64,000 nucleotides of DNA from Cellulomonas fimi ATCC 484 (GCF_000212695.1 NC_015514.1:2418001-2482000), one strand, 5' to 3'; positions 18,149-26,715 are shown, counted from the stretch's first letter. The notes: generated from the letters alone by a model not told the origin. Numbers and translations: made by a program.

Positions 18149-18748
18149 GTGGGCACCGGGCACCACCTGCGCGTCGGCGTCCTCGTCTTCGACGGGGCGG
18201 AGGAGCTCGACGTGGTGGGGCCCTACGAGGTGCTCTCGGCGTGGGCGGGGCTGTCCGCGCTGCACCCCGAGGTCGTGACGTTCTCGGCCGACGGCGCGGG
18301 CGTGCGGTGCGCGAAGGGGCTGTGCCTCGTGCCGGACACCTCGGCGGACGACGTGGGGCCGCTGCACGTGCTGGTCTACCCCGGCGGCCGGGGCACCCGA
18401 GCGCTCGCGACCGACGCCGCGCACCTCGACTGGCTCCGCGGAGTGCGGGCGACGACACCGCTGGTCACGAGCGTGTGCACGGGCGCGCTGGTCCTCGCCG
18501 CGGCGGGCCTGCTGGCCGGTCGTCCGGCGACGACGTACTGGGCGGCGTTCGACGAGCTCGCGGCGATCGACCCGAGTGTGCTGGCGGACACCGAGGCGCG
18601 CTTCGTCGACGACGGGGACGTCGTGACGTCGGCGGGCGTGTCGGCGGGCATCGACATGGCGCTGCACCTGGTGGCGCGCCTGGAGTCGCCGGAGGTGGCC
18701 CGGGCGGTGCGGCGGGCGATCCAGTACGACCCCGCTCCCCCGGTCTGA
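18149..18748 (+). CDS. DJ-1/PfpI family protein, isonitrile hydratase-like
   Basis: The 199-residue protein has the DJ-1/PfpI fold with the nucleophile-elbow cysteine C110 in SVCTGALVLAAAGLL and a GRPATTYW segment resembling isocyanide hydratases. These act on small substrates such as isonitriles or are stress proteins; the exact reaction here is not determinable. The GTG start lies two bases after the nadA stop, so the gene is surely cotranscribed with nadA. No AraC-type helix-turn-helix is attached. Confidence 0.85.
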   Translation: MGTGHHLRVGVLVFDGAEELDVVGPYEVLSAWAGLSALHPEVVTFSADGAGVRCAKGLCLVPDTSADDVGPLHVLVYPGGRGTRALATDAAHLDWLRGVRATTPLVTSVCTGALVLAAAGLLAGRPATTYWAAFDELAAIDPSVLADTEARFVDDGDVVTSAGVSAGIDMALHLVARLESPEVARAVRRAIQYDPAPPV

Positions 18749-18775
18749 CCCTCGCCGGGCTTTGATACCCGTGAG

Positions 18776-18781
18776 TAACAT
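18776..18781 (+). promoter_or_regulatory. -10-like TAACAT, leaderless-type promoter
   Basis: TAACAT ends six bases before the GTG at 18788. No Shine-Dalgarno follows. Confidence 0.55.
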
Positions 18782-18787
18782 CGCCCG

Positions 18788-19321
18788 GTGACCCGGACGC
18801 TGCACCTCGCCTACGCCACGTTCCGCCCCCGCCCGGCCGTCCCCGGCCAGACGATCCTGTCCCCGTCCGTGACGAGGCTGCGCGTGCACGTCGGCGACCT
18901 CGACCTCTACCGGCACGTCAACAACGGCGTCTACCTGCAGTACATGGACATCGGGCGCGCCCACTACATCGCAGACCTGGGCGGCTACACGCTGCTGAAC
19001 GAGCGCGGCTGGTACCCCGTGGTCGCCGCCTCGACGGTCAAGTACCGCCGGTCGCTGACCCTCGGCCAGCGCTTCACGCTCACCACGCGCGTGCTCGGGT
19101 GGGACGAGCGGGTCGTCTACCTCGAGCAGGTCGTCGCCCGGGGCGACGCGCTCGTCGCGCGCGGCATCGTCGCCGGGCGGTTCCTCGCGCGCGACGGCGC
19201 CCGCGTGCCCGCACCCGACGTCGTCCGCCTGCTCGCCGGGGACGGCGTCGAGAGCCCCGAGCTCCCCGACGACGTCGCGGCCTGGGCCCGGGCGGTCGAC
19301 GTCGCGCACCGCCCGGGCTGA
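18788..19321 (+). CDS. hotdog-fold acyl-CoA thioesterase-like protein
   Basis: The 177-residue protein has a single hotdog domain of the 4HBT class, recognised by DLDLYRHVNNGVYLQYMDIG, the N-x-x-Y helix start that carries the catalytic region, and the strand YRRSLTLGQRFTLTTRVL. Such proteins hydrolyse acyl-CoA thioesters in the cytoplasm; chain-length preference is unknown. It has its own promoter-like hexamer. It ends six bases before the stop of the convergent M20 peptidase gene with no visible terminator between them. Confidence 0.82.
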   Translation: MTRTLHLAYATFRPRPAVPGQTILSPSVTRLRVHVGDLDLYRHVNNGVYLQYMDIGRAHYIADLGGYTLLNERGWYPVVAASTVKYRRSLTLGQRFTLTTRVLGWDERVVYLEQVVARGDALVARGIVAGRFLARDGARVPAPDVVRLLAGDGVESPELPDDVAAWARAVDVAHRPG

Positions 19322-19327
19322 CGCGAC

Positions 19328-20740
19328 TCAGACGTCCCGGGAGCCGCCCGCGAGGTGCTCGAGCAGCAGGGCCTCGGCGAGGACGACCTTCTCCAGCTCC
19401 CCCAGGTGGACCGACTCGTTCGCGCCGTGCGCGCGGCTGTCCGGGTCCTCGACGCCCGTGACCAGGATCTGCGCCTGCGGGAACACCTCGAGCAGGTCCG
19501 CGATGAACGGGATCGACCCGCCGATGCCGAGGTCGACAGGCTCGGTGCCCCACGCCTGCGCGAACGCGCGCCGGGCGGCCTGCATCGCGGCCGAGTCGGC
19601 GGGCGCGAGGAACGGCCGGCCCTTCTCGCCGTCCGTCACGGTGACCCGCGCACCGAACGGCGCGTGCCGCTCGAGGTGGGCGCGCAGCGCGTCCATCGCC
19701 GCCGCCGGGTCCTGGCCAGGCGCGATCCGCACGGACAGCTTGGCGGCCGCGCGGGGGGTGATCGTGTTCGACGCCGTCGCCACGGGCGGGGCGTCGAAGC
19801 CGATGACGGCGATCGCCGGACGCGTCCACATCCGTGCGGTGATGGGCCCCGTGCCGGCGAGGCGGGTGCCGTCCAGGACGCCCGCGTCCGTCCGCAGCTG
19901 CGCCTCGTCGAGGTCGACCGCCGGGTCGGGCGCGTGCACGAGCCCCTCGACCGCGACGTCGCCGGCGTCGTCGTGCAGCGTCGCGACCAGCCGCGACAGG
20001 AGCGTCACGGCGTCGAGCACGGGACCGCCGTACATCCCGGAGTGCACCGCGTGCGACAGGGCCTCGACCTCGACCGTGCAGTCGACCAGGCCGCGCAGCG
20101 ACGTCGTCAGGCCCGGCACGCCGACCGACCAGTTGGAGGAGTCGGCGACGACGATCACGTCGGCCGCGAGCCGGTCCCGGTACGCGTGCAGGAAGTCGGC
20201 GAACGTCGGGGAGCCGATCTCCTCCTCGCCCTCCACGAACACCGTGACGCCGACGCCGAGCTCGTCGCCGAGCACGCGCAGCGCGCCGACGTGCGCGACG
20301 ACGCCCGCCTTGTCGTCGGCCGCACCCCGCCCGTACAGGCGGCCGTCACGCTCCGTCGGCTCGAACGGGGACGTGCCCCACGCCGCGTCGTCGCCCGGGG
20401 GCTGCACGTCGTGGTGCGCGTAGAGCAGCACCGTGGGCGCACCCGCCGGTGCGGGACGACGGGCTACGACCGCCGGGGCGCCCGTGCGGCCGTCCGCCGT
20501 CGTCACCGTGAGCACGTCCACGTCGTCGAGCCCGACGCCGCGCAGCAGGTCCGCGACCGCGGCCGCGCTGGCCGCGACGTGCGCCTGGTCGAACGCCGCG
20601 TTCGAGACGCTCGGGATGCGCACGAGCGCCTCGAGGTCGGCGCGGATGCCGCCGAACGCCGCCGCGGTGCGCGCGCGGAGCTCGTCGAGACGGGCGGTGG
20701 GCTGGTCGGTCGGGAGGTCCGCGGGGCGCTGGTCGGTCAC
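19328..20740 (-). CDS. M20 family metallopeptidase (dipeptidase)
   Basis: A 470-residue cytoplasmic zinc peptidase of the M20/ArgE/DapE group, likely acting on dipeptides. Metal-site motifs are visible: YAHHDVQPP, GRGAADDKAG and VEGEEEIGSP (catalytic Glu and adjacent ligand). The dimerisation domain lies in the middle (about residues 215-330). The start is a GTG at 20740; TACCGT lies eight bases upstream on the minus strand. It is divergent from the DUF3043 gene, with the two starts 33 bases apart. Confidence 0.92.
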   Translation of the reverse strand: MTDQRPADLPTDQPTARLDELRARTAAAFGGIRADLEALVRIPSVSNAAFDQAHVAASAAAVADLLRGVGLDDVDVLTVTTADGRTGAPAVVARRPAPAGAPTVLLYAHHDVQPPGDDAAWGTSPFEPTERDGRLYGRGAADDKAGVVAHVGALRVLGDELGVGVTVFVEGEEEIGSPTFADFLHAYRDRLAADVIVVADSSNWSVGVPGLTTSLRGLVDCTVEVEALSHAVHSGMYGGPVLDAVTLLSRLVATLHDDAGDVAVEGLVHAPDPAVDLDEAQLRTDAGVLDGTRLAGTGPITARMWTRPAIAVIGFDAPPVATASNTITPRAAAKLSVRIAPGQDPAAAMDALRAHLERHAPFGARVTVTDGEKGRPFLAPADSAAMQAARRAFAQAWGTEPVDLGIGGSIPFIADLLEVFPQAQILVTGVEDPDSRAHGANESVHLGELEKVVLAEALLLEHLAGGSRDV

Positions 20741-20760
20741 GGTCCGCCACGGTACTCGAC

Positions 20761-20766
20761 TACCCT
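20761..20766 (+). promoter_or_regulatory. -10-like TACCCT, leaderless-type promoter
   Basis: TACCCT ends six bases before the GTG at 20773. The divergent M20 gene has TACCGT at 20754-20749 on the other strand, so the two candidate -10 elements are only six bases apart. Confidence 0.55.
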
Positions 20767-20772
20767 GGAGGG

Positions 20773-21372
20773 GTGTTCGGACGCAGCAAGGAGCCCCTGA
20801 CGCCGTCGCCCGCCCTCACCGAGGCGGCGCCGACGCCCGACGCGCCTGCGGGCAAGGGTCGTCCGACGCCCAAGCGCAAGCAGGCCGAGGCCGCGAACAA
20901 GCGGCCGCTCGTGCCGGACGACCGCCGGGCCGCCGCGAAGGCCGCCCGTGCGGCGCAGCGCGAGCAGCGCGACCGCGAGTACCGCGCGATGCAGACGGGC
21001 GACGAGCGGTTCATGCCCGCCAAGGACCGCGGCCCCGTGCGGCGCTACGTGCGGGACTGGGTCGACGCCCGCTGGAGCCTCGGCGAGCTGTTCCTGCCCG
21101 TCGCGGCCGTCGCGCTCGTCGCCCAGTTCGCGCTCGCGCAGGCGGCGCCGCTGTTCGCGTTCTACGTCATCGTCGCGCTCTACCTCTACGTGCTCGCGGC
21201 GATCGTCGACGGCTGGCTGCTGTGGCGGGGCCTGAAGAAGCGCCTCGTCGCGAAGTTCGGCACGCAGGCGGTGATCAAGGGCACCGCGATGTACGCAGTG
21301 CTGCGCGCGTTCCAGATCCGCCCGTCGCGGATGCCCAAGCCGCAGGTCAAGCACGGGCAGAAGCCCGCCTGA
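20773..21372 (+). CDS. DUF3043 membrane protein
   Basis: A 199-residue protein with a charged, proline- and lysine-rich N-terminal third, then the family core (RYVRDWVDARWSLGELFLP) and two membrane helices near residues 110-155, ending in a basic tail. DUF3043 proteins are conserved in Actinobacteria with no established role. Its place near glycerate kinase and the A-type carrier gene matches Rv2206. The GTG start is fixed by the TACCCT element. Confidence 0.9.
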   Translation: MFGRSKEPLTPSPALTEAAPTPDAPAGKGRPTPKRKQAEAANKRPLVPDDRRAAAKAARAAQREQRDREYRAMQTGDERFMPAKDRGPVRRYVRDWVDARWSLGELFLPVAAVALVAQFALAQAAPLFAFYVIVALYLYVLAAIVDGWLLWRGLKKRLVAKFGTQAVIKGTAMYAVLRAFQIRPSRMPKPQVKHGQKPA

Positions 21373-21423
21373 CGGGCCCGGCGGCCGCACGCCCGGCCGC
21401 GCGGCGAGCGCTGTCCGCCGACG

Positions 21424-21429
21424 TAGGGT
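21424..21429 (+). promoter_or_regulatory. -10-like TAGGGT, leaderless-type promoter
   Basis: TAGGGT ends seven bases before the ATG at 21437, which has no ribosome binding site. Confidence 0.6.
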
Positions 21430-21436
21430 TGACGTC

Positions 21437-22444
21437 ATGGTCAACTACCGGAACCTGGGCCGATCCGGCCTCAAGATCACCGAGATCACCTACGGCAACT
21501 GGCTCACGCACGGCTCGCAGGTGGAGAACGAGACGGCGACGGCGTGCGTGCGCGCCGCGCTCGACGCGGGCATCACGACGTTCGACACGGCGGACGTGTA
21601 CGCGAACACGGCCGCCGAGAGCGTGCTCGGCGAGGCGCTGAAGGGCGAGCGTCGGCAGAGCCTCGAGATCTTCACCAAGGTGTACTGGCCCACGGGCCCG
21701 CAGGGGGCCAACGACTCCGGCCTGTCCCGCAAGCACGTCCTCGAGTCGATCGACGGGTCGCTGCAGCGCCTGCAGACCGACTACGTCGACCTGTACCAGG
21801 CCCACCGGTTCGACCACGGCACGCCGCTCGAGGAGACGATGCAGGCGTTCGCCGACGTCGTGCGCCAGGGCAAGGCGCTGTACATCGGCGTGAGCGAGTG
21901 GACCGCGGACCAGATCCGCGCGGGCCAGGAGCTCGCGACCGACCTCGGGTTCCGGCTCATCTCGAACCAGCCGCAGTACTCGATGCTGTGGCGCGTGATC
22001 GAGGGCGAGGTCGTCCCGACGTCCGCCGAGCTCGGGCTCTCGCAGATCGTCTGGTCGCCCGTCGCGCAGGGCGTGCTCACCGGCAAGTACAAGCCCGGCG
22101 AGCCTGCACCCGCCGGGTCGCGCGGGACCGACGAGAAGGGCGGCGCCCGCATGATCGGGCGCTTCCTGGAGCAGCAGGAGACCCTGGCCCGCGTGCAGGA
22201 GCTGCGCCCGGTCGCCGACGAGCTCGGCCTGACGATGGCCCAGCTCGCCGTCGCGTGGGTGCTGCAGAACCCGAACGTCGCGTCCGCCATCATCGGCGCG
22301 TCCCGGCCCGAGCAGGTGGCCGAGAACGTCAAGGCGTCGGGCGTGACGATCCCCGCCGAGCTGCTGGAGCGGATCGACACGGTCCTGGGCGACTCCGTGG
22401 TGACCGACCCGGCCGAGACGGCGAAGTCCTCGCCGCGCCGCTGA
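21437..22444 (+). CDS. aldo/keto reductase, Kv-beta-like
   Basis: A 335-residue NAD(P)H-dependent reductase of the aldo/keto superfamily, TIM-barrel type. Catalytic tetrad regions are present: FDTADVY (Asp and Tyr), IFTKVYW (Lys) and LYQAHRFD (His). The sequence resembles the voltage-gated potassium channel beta-subunit-like group rather than classic AKR1 enzymes. The carbonyl substrate is unknown. It is monocistronic, with a leaderless-type promoter and a strong hairpin after the stop. Confidence 0.92.
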   Translation: MVNYRNLGRSGLKITEITYGNWLTHGSQVENETATACVRAALDAGITTFDTADVYANTAAESVLGEALKGERRQSLEIFTKVYWPTGPQGANDSGLSRKHVLESIDGSLQRLQTDYVDLYQAHRFDHGTPLEETMQAFADVVRQGKALYIGVSEWTADQIRAGQELATDLGFRLISNQPQYSMLWRVIEGEVVPTSAELGLSQIVWSPVAQGVLTGKYKPGEPAPAGSRGTDEKGGARMIGRFLEQQETLARVQELRPVADELGLTMAQLAVAWVLQNPNVASAIIGASRPEQVAENVKASGVTIPAELLERIDTVLGDSVVTDPAETAKSSPRR

Positions 22445-22456
22445 CCGCGCACCCGA

Positions 22457-22490
22457 CGGCGGCCCGTCCCCGGCCGGGGGCGGGCCGCCG
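22457..22490. terminator. bidirectional hairpin between reductase and YczE genes
   Basis: CGGCGGCCCG at 22457-22466 pairs with 22481-22490, and CCCC/GGGG extends the stem inward after one T-G wobble. It lies between convergent genes. Confidence 0.75.
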
Positions 22491-22525
22491 TGGTGCTCGG
22501 GCCGGGTCGGCCGCGCGGTCGGCCG

Positions 22526-23266
22526 TCAGCAGGCGGCCGGGACGCGCTCGCCCGCGGCGTCCGGGTCAGGGTCCACGTCCCGGGCCGTGGGGTCCTCGGA
22601 CGGCACCCCGGCGCCGACGGGCGCGGCGTGCGGGACGGCGGCGGTGCTCGCCGACGCCGCAGGCACCGTGAGCGCGCGCAGGAAGACCTGGGCGAGCGGG
22701 CCGACGCCGAGCGCGTAGGCGAGGGTCGCCCAGCCGACGGTCCCGCCGAGAAGCCAGCCGGCCGACACGACGACCACCTCGATCGTGGTCCGCACGAGCC
22801 GCACCGACCGCCCGGTGCGTGCCACCAGGCCCGTCATGAGCCCGTCGCGCGGGCCCGGTCCGAGCCGGGCGCCGACGTAGAGGCCCGTCGCGAGCGCGTT
22901 GAGGACGATGCCGAGCACCGCGAGCCCGACCGCGACCGGCAGCGGCGTCGGGACGGGTGACAGGACCGCGAGCGCCGGGTCGACGAGCGCTCCGATGACG
23001 AGCACGTTCGCGACGGTGCCGATGCCGGGCCGCTGCCGCAGGGGCCACCAGCACAGCAGCACGACGACGCTGATCGCCAGCGTGACGGTGCCGAACGACA
23101 GGCCGGTCCGGCGCACGACGCCCTGCGTGAGCACGTCCCACGGCATGCTGCCCTGGCCGGCGTGCACGAGCAGGGCGATGGACAGGGCGTACAGGACGAG
23201 CCCGACGAGCAGCTGCGCACCGCGGCGCACGGGCCGGGTGCCGGCCGGCCGGGCCAGCGGGGTCAC
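22526..23266 (-). CDS. YczE-type integral membrane protein
   Basis: A 246-residue membrane protein with five or six helices and a hydrophilic C-terminal tail. The segments HAGQGSMPWDVLTQG and ARLGPGPRDGLMTG fit the YczE/YitT-like family, whose transported substrate is unknown. The GTG start at 23266 overlaps the stop of the 63-residue protein gene upstream as GTGA. The divergent gene is a MocR-type regulator; MocR regulators of the YczR type are known to sit beside yczE genes, so regulation by that neighbour is likely. Confidence 0.85.
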   Translation of the reverse strand: MTPLARPAGTRPVRRGAQLLVGLVLYALSIALLVHAGQGSMPWDVLTQGVVRRTGLSFGTVTLAISVVVLLCWWPLRQRPGIGTVANVLVIGALVDPALAVLSPVPTPLPVAVGLAVLGIVLNALATGLYVGARLGPGPRDGLMTGLVARTGRSVRLVRTTIEVVVVSAGWLLGGTVGWATLAYALGVGPLAQVFLRALTVPAASASTAAVPHAAPVGAGVPSEDPTARDVDPDPDAAGERVPAAC

Positions 23267-23454
23267 AGCCCGATCCGCACGCTCGAGCGGGCGTCGAGCG
23301 TCGTGCCGGCGGACCAGTCCGCGCGGCTGCGCGGCGGCGGCCGGTGGCCCCGCCCGTCCTGCCGCACGACGCGGGCCAGCGCGACGACCAGCCCGGCCAG
23401 CATGCCCACCCCGATCACGCCCCACACCACCGCGACGCCCAATCCGTTCCACAT
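23263..23454 (-). CDS. small single-helix membrane protein, 63 residues
   Basis: A short protein beginning MWNGLGVAVVWGVIGVGM with one clear membrane segment (about residues 5-29) and a basic cytoplasmic tail. I do not recognise a family. It is supported as a real gene because its stop overlaps the GTG of the YczE gene (GTGA) and because CAGTAT lies seven bases before its ATG at 23454. It is the first gene of the YczE operon facing the MocR regulator. Confidence 0.7.
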   Translation of the reverse strand: MWNGLGVAVVWGVIGVGMLAGLVVALARVVRQDGRGHRPPPRSRADWSAGTTLDARSSVRIGL

Positions 23455-23477
23455 GACGACGATACTGGCCGCCGTTT

Positions 23478-23496
23478 GGCTATCGGATCCATAGCC
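23478..23496. promoter_or_regulatory. inverted repeat GGCTAT-N7-ATAGCC, candidate operator
   Basis: Perfect six-base arms at 23478-23483 and 23491-23496 lie between the divergent starts at 23454 and 23517. The neighbouring MocR-type regulator is the obvious candidate to bind it. Confidence 0.65.
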
Positions 23497-23513
23497 ACTT
23501 GTGCGAAAGTGGC
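23494..23513. promoter_or_regulatory. inverted repeat GCCACTT-N6-AAGTGGC, candidate operator
   Basis: Perfect seven-base arms (23494-23500 and 23507-23513) abut and slightly overlap the previous palindrome, and end four bases before the ATG at 23517. The mocR start itself would be covered by a bound regulator. Confidence 0.65.
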
Positions 23514-23516
23514 CTC

Positions 23517-24974
23517 ATGACCGTGAGCGACCTGCCGACCGACCGCCGCATGGCGGGCACGCGCCTCGCGCGGCTCCTCGGCGCGTGGCAGCACGCCGGG
23601 CCCGCGTACACCGCCCTCGCCGACGCGCTGCGCGCCGCCGTCCTGTCGGGCACGCTCCCCCTGAGCACGCGGCTGCCCGGCGAGCGCGAGCTCGCCGACG
23701 CGCTCGGGATCTCCCGCACGACGGCCACCGCCGCGTACGGGCTCCTGCGCGACGAGGGCTACCTCGTGAGCCGCCGCGGCAGCGGGACGGTCACCACGCT
23801 CCCGACCGCCCCCGGCGCCCGGACCCCCACACCCGTCCCACCGGGGAGCGACGACTCGCTCGCCGACCTGTCCGTCGCCGCCCCGTCGGCACCGTCGGCG
23901 CTGCACGCGGCCTACCTCGCCGCCCTCGACGCCCTCCCCCGCCACCTCGCCGGCACCGGCTACTCCCCGCTCGGCCTGCCGGTCCTGCGCGACGCGCTCG
24001 CCCGCTGGTACACCCGGCGCGGCGCACCGACGACGCCGGACCAGATCCTCGTCACGACGGGCGCGCAGCAGGCGATCCACCTGCTCGTGGCAGCGCACGC
24101 CGGACCGGGCGACCGCGTCGTCGTCGAGCAGCCGACCTACCCGCACGCCATGGACGTCGTGCGTGCCGCCGGTGCCCGGCCGGTCCCGGTCCCGAGCGGC
24201 GCCGACGGCCTCGACGTCGACCTGCTCGAGTCGACCCTCCGGCAGGTCGCGCCGCGGCTCGTCTACCTCATCCCCGACCACCGCAACCCCACGGGCACGA
24301 GCCTCGACCCGGCGCAGCGCGAGCAGGTGCGGGCGCTGGCCCGGCGCTACCGCACCACCGTCGTCGGCGACGAGGTGCTGCGCGAGCTCACGCTCGACGG
24401 CCCGGCACCCGAGCTCTACGCCGGCGACGGCACCGCCGCGCACGTCGTCGTGACGATCGGCTCCGCGTCCAAGTCGTTCTGGGGCGGGCTGCGGGTCGGC
24501 TGGGTGCGCGCGCACCCCGACCTCGTCGGGCGGCTCGCGTCGGTGCGGGCGCACGTGGACATCGGCACGGCGCCGATGGAGCAGCTCGTGGTCGCCGAGC
24601 TCATCGAGCGTGCCGACGACGTGCTCGCGGCGCGCCGGCGGGTGCTGCGCGAGCGCCGCGACCTGCTCGTCGGGCTGCTGCGCGACCAGCTGCCGGCCTG
24701 GGACGTGCCGGTGCCCGCCGGCGGGCTGTCGCTGTGGGTCGACCTGGGGGCTCCGGTGTCGTCCGCGCTGGCAGCGAGCGCGGTCCGGCACGGCGTCCGG
24801 GTCGTGCCCGGGCCCGCGTTCGGCGTCGACACCGCGCTGGAGGACCACCTGCGGCTGCCGTTCGCGGAGGAGCCCGACGTGCTGCGGCGCGGGGTCCTCG
24901 GCCTCGCGGCGGCGTGGCAGGACCTCGGGTCGGCCACGTGGGAGCCGGTCGCCCCGGTGCGTGCGGTCGTCTGA
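23517..24974 (+). CDS. MocR-type GntR/aminotransferase fusion regulator, YczR-like
   Basis: The 485-residue protein has an N-terminal winged helix of the GntR family (PLSTRLPGERELADALGISR, about residues 15-90) joined to a fold-type I aminotransferase-like domain. The PLP lysine is K319 (GSASKSFWGG) and the Asn/Asp-containing PDHRNPTGT segment is present, so PLP binding is expected. MocR proteins sense PLP or related ligands. The divergent YczE operon is the likely target. The ATG at 23517 is used; GAAAGT six bases upstream could be its -10. Confidence 0.92.
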   Translation: MTVSDLPTDRRMAGTRLARLLGAWQHAGPAYTALADALRAAVLSGTLPLSTRLPGERELADALGISRTTATAAYGLLRDEGYLVSRRGSGTVTTLPTAPGARTPTPVPPGSDDSLADLSVAAPSAPSALHAAYLAALDALPRHLAGTGYSPLGLPVLRDALARWYTRRGAPTTPDQILVTTGAQQAIHLLVAAHAGPGDRVVVEQPTYPHAMDVVRAAGARPVPVPSGADGLDVDLLESTLRQVAPRLVYLIPDHRNPTGTSLDPAQREQVRALARRYRTTVVGDEVLRELTLDGPAPELYAGDGTAAHVVVTIGSASKSFWGGLRVGWVRAHPDLVGRLASVRAHVDIGTAPMEQLVVAELIERADDVLAARRRVLRERRDLLVGLLRDQLPAWDVPVPAGGLSLWVDLGAPVSSALAASAVRHGVRVVPGPAFGVDTALEDHLRLPFAEEPDVLRRGVLGLAAAWQDLGSATWEPVAPVRAVV

Positions 24975-25002
24975 GCGCGGCGGGTCGCGCTCTCGTGCGG
25001 GG

Positions 25003-25215
25003 TCAGGCGGCGGGCAGCGTGAGGGTCGGCGTCGCCTGCGCACCCTCGTGGAGCAGCCGCACGGCCCGCACGCCCTGCCCGGCGAGCGCGCGCCACGTCT
25101 CGCCGAGCCACTGCTCCGCGTCGAACTGCGTCGTGAACACCGGGCTGACAGGGCGCTCGAGGACGACGCCGGCCGCGCCCTCGAACTGCCACTCCCACTG
25201 CGGGCGCACGACCAT
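25003..25215 (-). CDS. conserved 70-residue protein after pyrD
   Basis: A small soluble protein beginning MVVRPQWEWQFEGAAG. I know no function. It has a mixed alpha/beta composition and no cysteine or membrane segment. Its ATG shares the last base of the pyrD stop (TGATG), so translation is coupled. From memory, similar short proteins follow pyrD in related Cellulomonas genomes, which supports it as a real gene. Confidence 0.75.
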   Translation of the reverse strand: MVVRPQWEWQFEGAAGVVLERPVSPVFTTQFDAEQWLGETWRALAGQGVRAVRLLHEGAQATPTLTLPAA

Positions 25216-26279
25216 CACGCCGCCGCCGGGGCCGTCGTCGAGCCGCGCCGCACGGCGTCCGCCGCGAGCGCCCGCCCGATCCGCGCCGCCCAGCCCGGGC
25301 CCTGGTAGATGAAGCCGGTGTACCCCTGGACGAGCGTGGCGCCCACCGCGAGGTACTCGCGCGCGTCGGCCGGCGTCGTGATGCCGCCGACGCCGATGAT
25401 GACGACCTCGCTGCCCAGACGCTCGCGCAGCCGCGCCACGACGTCGAGACCGCGGGCGAGCACGGGCGGCCCGGACAGGCCCCCGGGACCCAGGTCGTGC
25501 GCGACCGTGGTGTTGACGGCGACGACACCCTCGAGGCCCAGCTCGGCGACGAGGTCCGCGACGGCGTCCACGTCGGCGTCCGACAGGTCGGGGGCGATCT
25601 TGACGAGCAGCGGGACCGCGGGACGGCCGGCCGTCGCCGTGGCCTCGTCGGCGGCGACGCGCGTCGCCTCGAGGATCGGCCGCAGCGACTCGACGGCCTG
25701 CAGGTCGCGCAGGCCGGGGGTGTTGGGCGAGGAGACGTTCACGACGAGGTAGTCGGCGTACGGTGCGAGCCGGGACGCGCTCGTCGCGTAGTCGGCCGGC
25801 GCCTGCTCGGCGGGCGTCACCTTCGTCTTGCCGATGTTGACGCCGACCACGAGCCGCCGGCCCGCGGGCGTCGCACGCAGCCGTCGCAGGCGCGCGGCGA
25901 CGGCGGCGGACCCCTCGTTGTTGAAGCCCATGCGGTTGCGCAGCGCCCGCTGGTCCAGGACGCGCCACAGCCGGGGGCGCTCGTTGCCGGGCTGCGGCTG
26001 GGCGGTGACCGTGCCGACCTCGACGAAGCCGAAGCCGAGCATCGTCAGTCCCGCGACGCCCACGGCGTTCTTGTCGAACCCGGCGGCCAGGCCGAACGCG
26101 GACGGGAACGTCCGCCCCCACAGCCGGACGGCACCCGACGGCGGCGAGGCGAACAGGCGCGCGACGACGCCCCGCAGGACAGGCACGCGGGCGACGCCGC
26201 GGATCACGCCGAACGCGAGCTCGTGCGCGCGCTCGGGGTCGAGACGACGGAAGACGACGTCGAACAGGAGCCGGTACAC
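25215..26279 (-). CDS. pyrD: dihydroorotate dehydrogenase, quinone-dependent
   Basis: PyrD oxidises dihydroorotate to orotate in pyrimidine synthesis and passes electrons to the quinone pool at the membrane. The 354-residue length and N-terminal helical extension (LLFDVVFRRLDPERAHEL) mark class 2. FMN and substrate motifs include GLAAGFDKNA, NRMGFNNEG, VNVSSPNTPGLRDLQ and GVGGITTPADA. The GTG start at 26279 has TAGGGT six bases upstream. It is separate from other pyr genes. Confidence 0.96.
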   Translation of the reverse strand: MYRLLFDVVFRRLDPERAHELAFGVIRGVARVPVLRGVVARLFASPPSGAVRLWGRTFPSAFGLAAGFDKNAVGVAGLTMLGFGFVEVGTVTAQPQPGNERPRLWRVLDQRALRNRMGFNNEGSAAVAARLRRLRATPAGRRLVVGVNIGKTKVTPAEQAPADYATSASRLAPYADYLVVNVSSPNTPGLRDLQAVESLRPILEATRVAADEATATAGRPAVPLLVKIAPDLSDADVDAVADLVAELGLEGVVAVNTTVAHDLGPGGLSGPPVLARGLDVVARLRERLGSEVVIIGVGGITTPADAREYLAVGATLVQGYTGFIYQGPGWAARIGRALAADAVRRGSTTAPAAA

Positions 26280-26283
26280 GGCT

Positions 26284-26715
26284 TCACCCTAGGGGCTGGC
26301 GCGGAGCCTGCCCGGCGGCGTCCGCGCCGCGGCCCGTGCGCCACAGCCACCACAGCCCGACGAGGGGCAGGACGAGCGGCACGAAGCCGTAGCCGCGCCC
26401 GAAGGCGGACCACACCGTCTCGTCCGGGAAGTCCGCGACGTCGACGAGCGAGAGCAGGCCGACGACCAGCACCCCGGCGAGCTCGACGGTCACGGTCACC
26501 CACGCGAGCGTGCGCCGTCCGGTCGCGAGCGCGAACGTCGCGACGAGGTACACGACCCCGGCGGCGAGCGAGAGCACGTACGCGACGGGTGCCTCGTCGA
26601 GCTTGGTCGTCACCTGGAAGACCCCCCGCGCGGTCGCGGCGAGCGCGAGGATCCCGTACACGGCGACGACGAGCCGGCCCGGCCCGCTGCCCGTCGACCG
26701 GGGCGCGGCGCTCAC
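26284..26715 (-). CDS. four-helix integral membrane protein, unknown
   Basis: A 143-residue protein with four predicted helices (VVAVYGILALAATARGVF, VAYVLSLAAGVVYLVATFAL, VTVTVELAGVLVVGLLSL, GYGFVPLVLPLVGLWWLW). I recognise only the general actinobacterial integral-membrane type. The GTG start overlaps the stop of the next membrane gene upstream (GTGA), and its stop lies inside the promoter region of pyrD. The two membrane genes are probably partners. Confidence 0.75.
   Translation of the reverse strand: MSAAPRSTGSGPGRLVVAVYGILALAATARGVFQVTTKLDEAPVAYVLSLAAGVVYLVATFALATGRRTLAWVTVTVELAGVLVVGLLSLVDVADFPDETVWSAFGRGYGFVPLVLPLVGLWWLWRTGRGADAAGQAPRQPLG
26286..26291 (-). promoter_or_regulatory. -10-like TAGGGT, leaderless-type promoter for pyrD
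   Basis: On the minus strand TAGGGT ends six bases before the pyrD GTG at 26279. Its outermost base overlaps the stop codon (26286-26284) of the preceding membrane gene. Confidence 0.6.
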
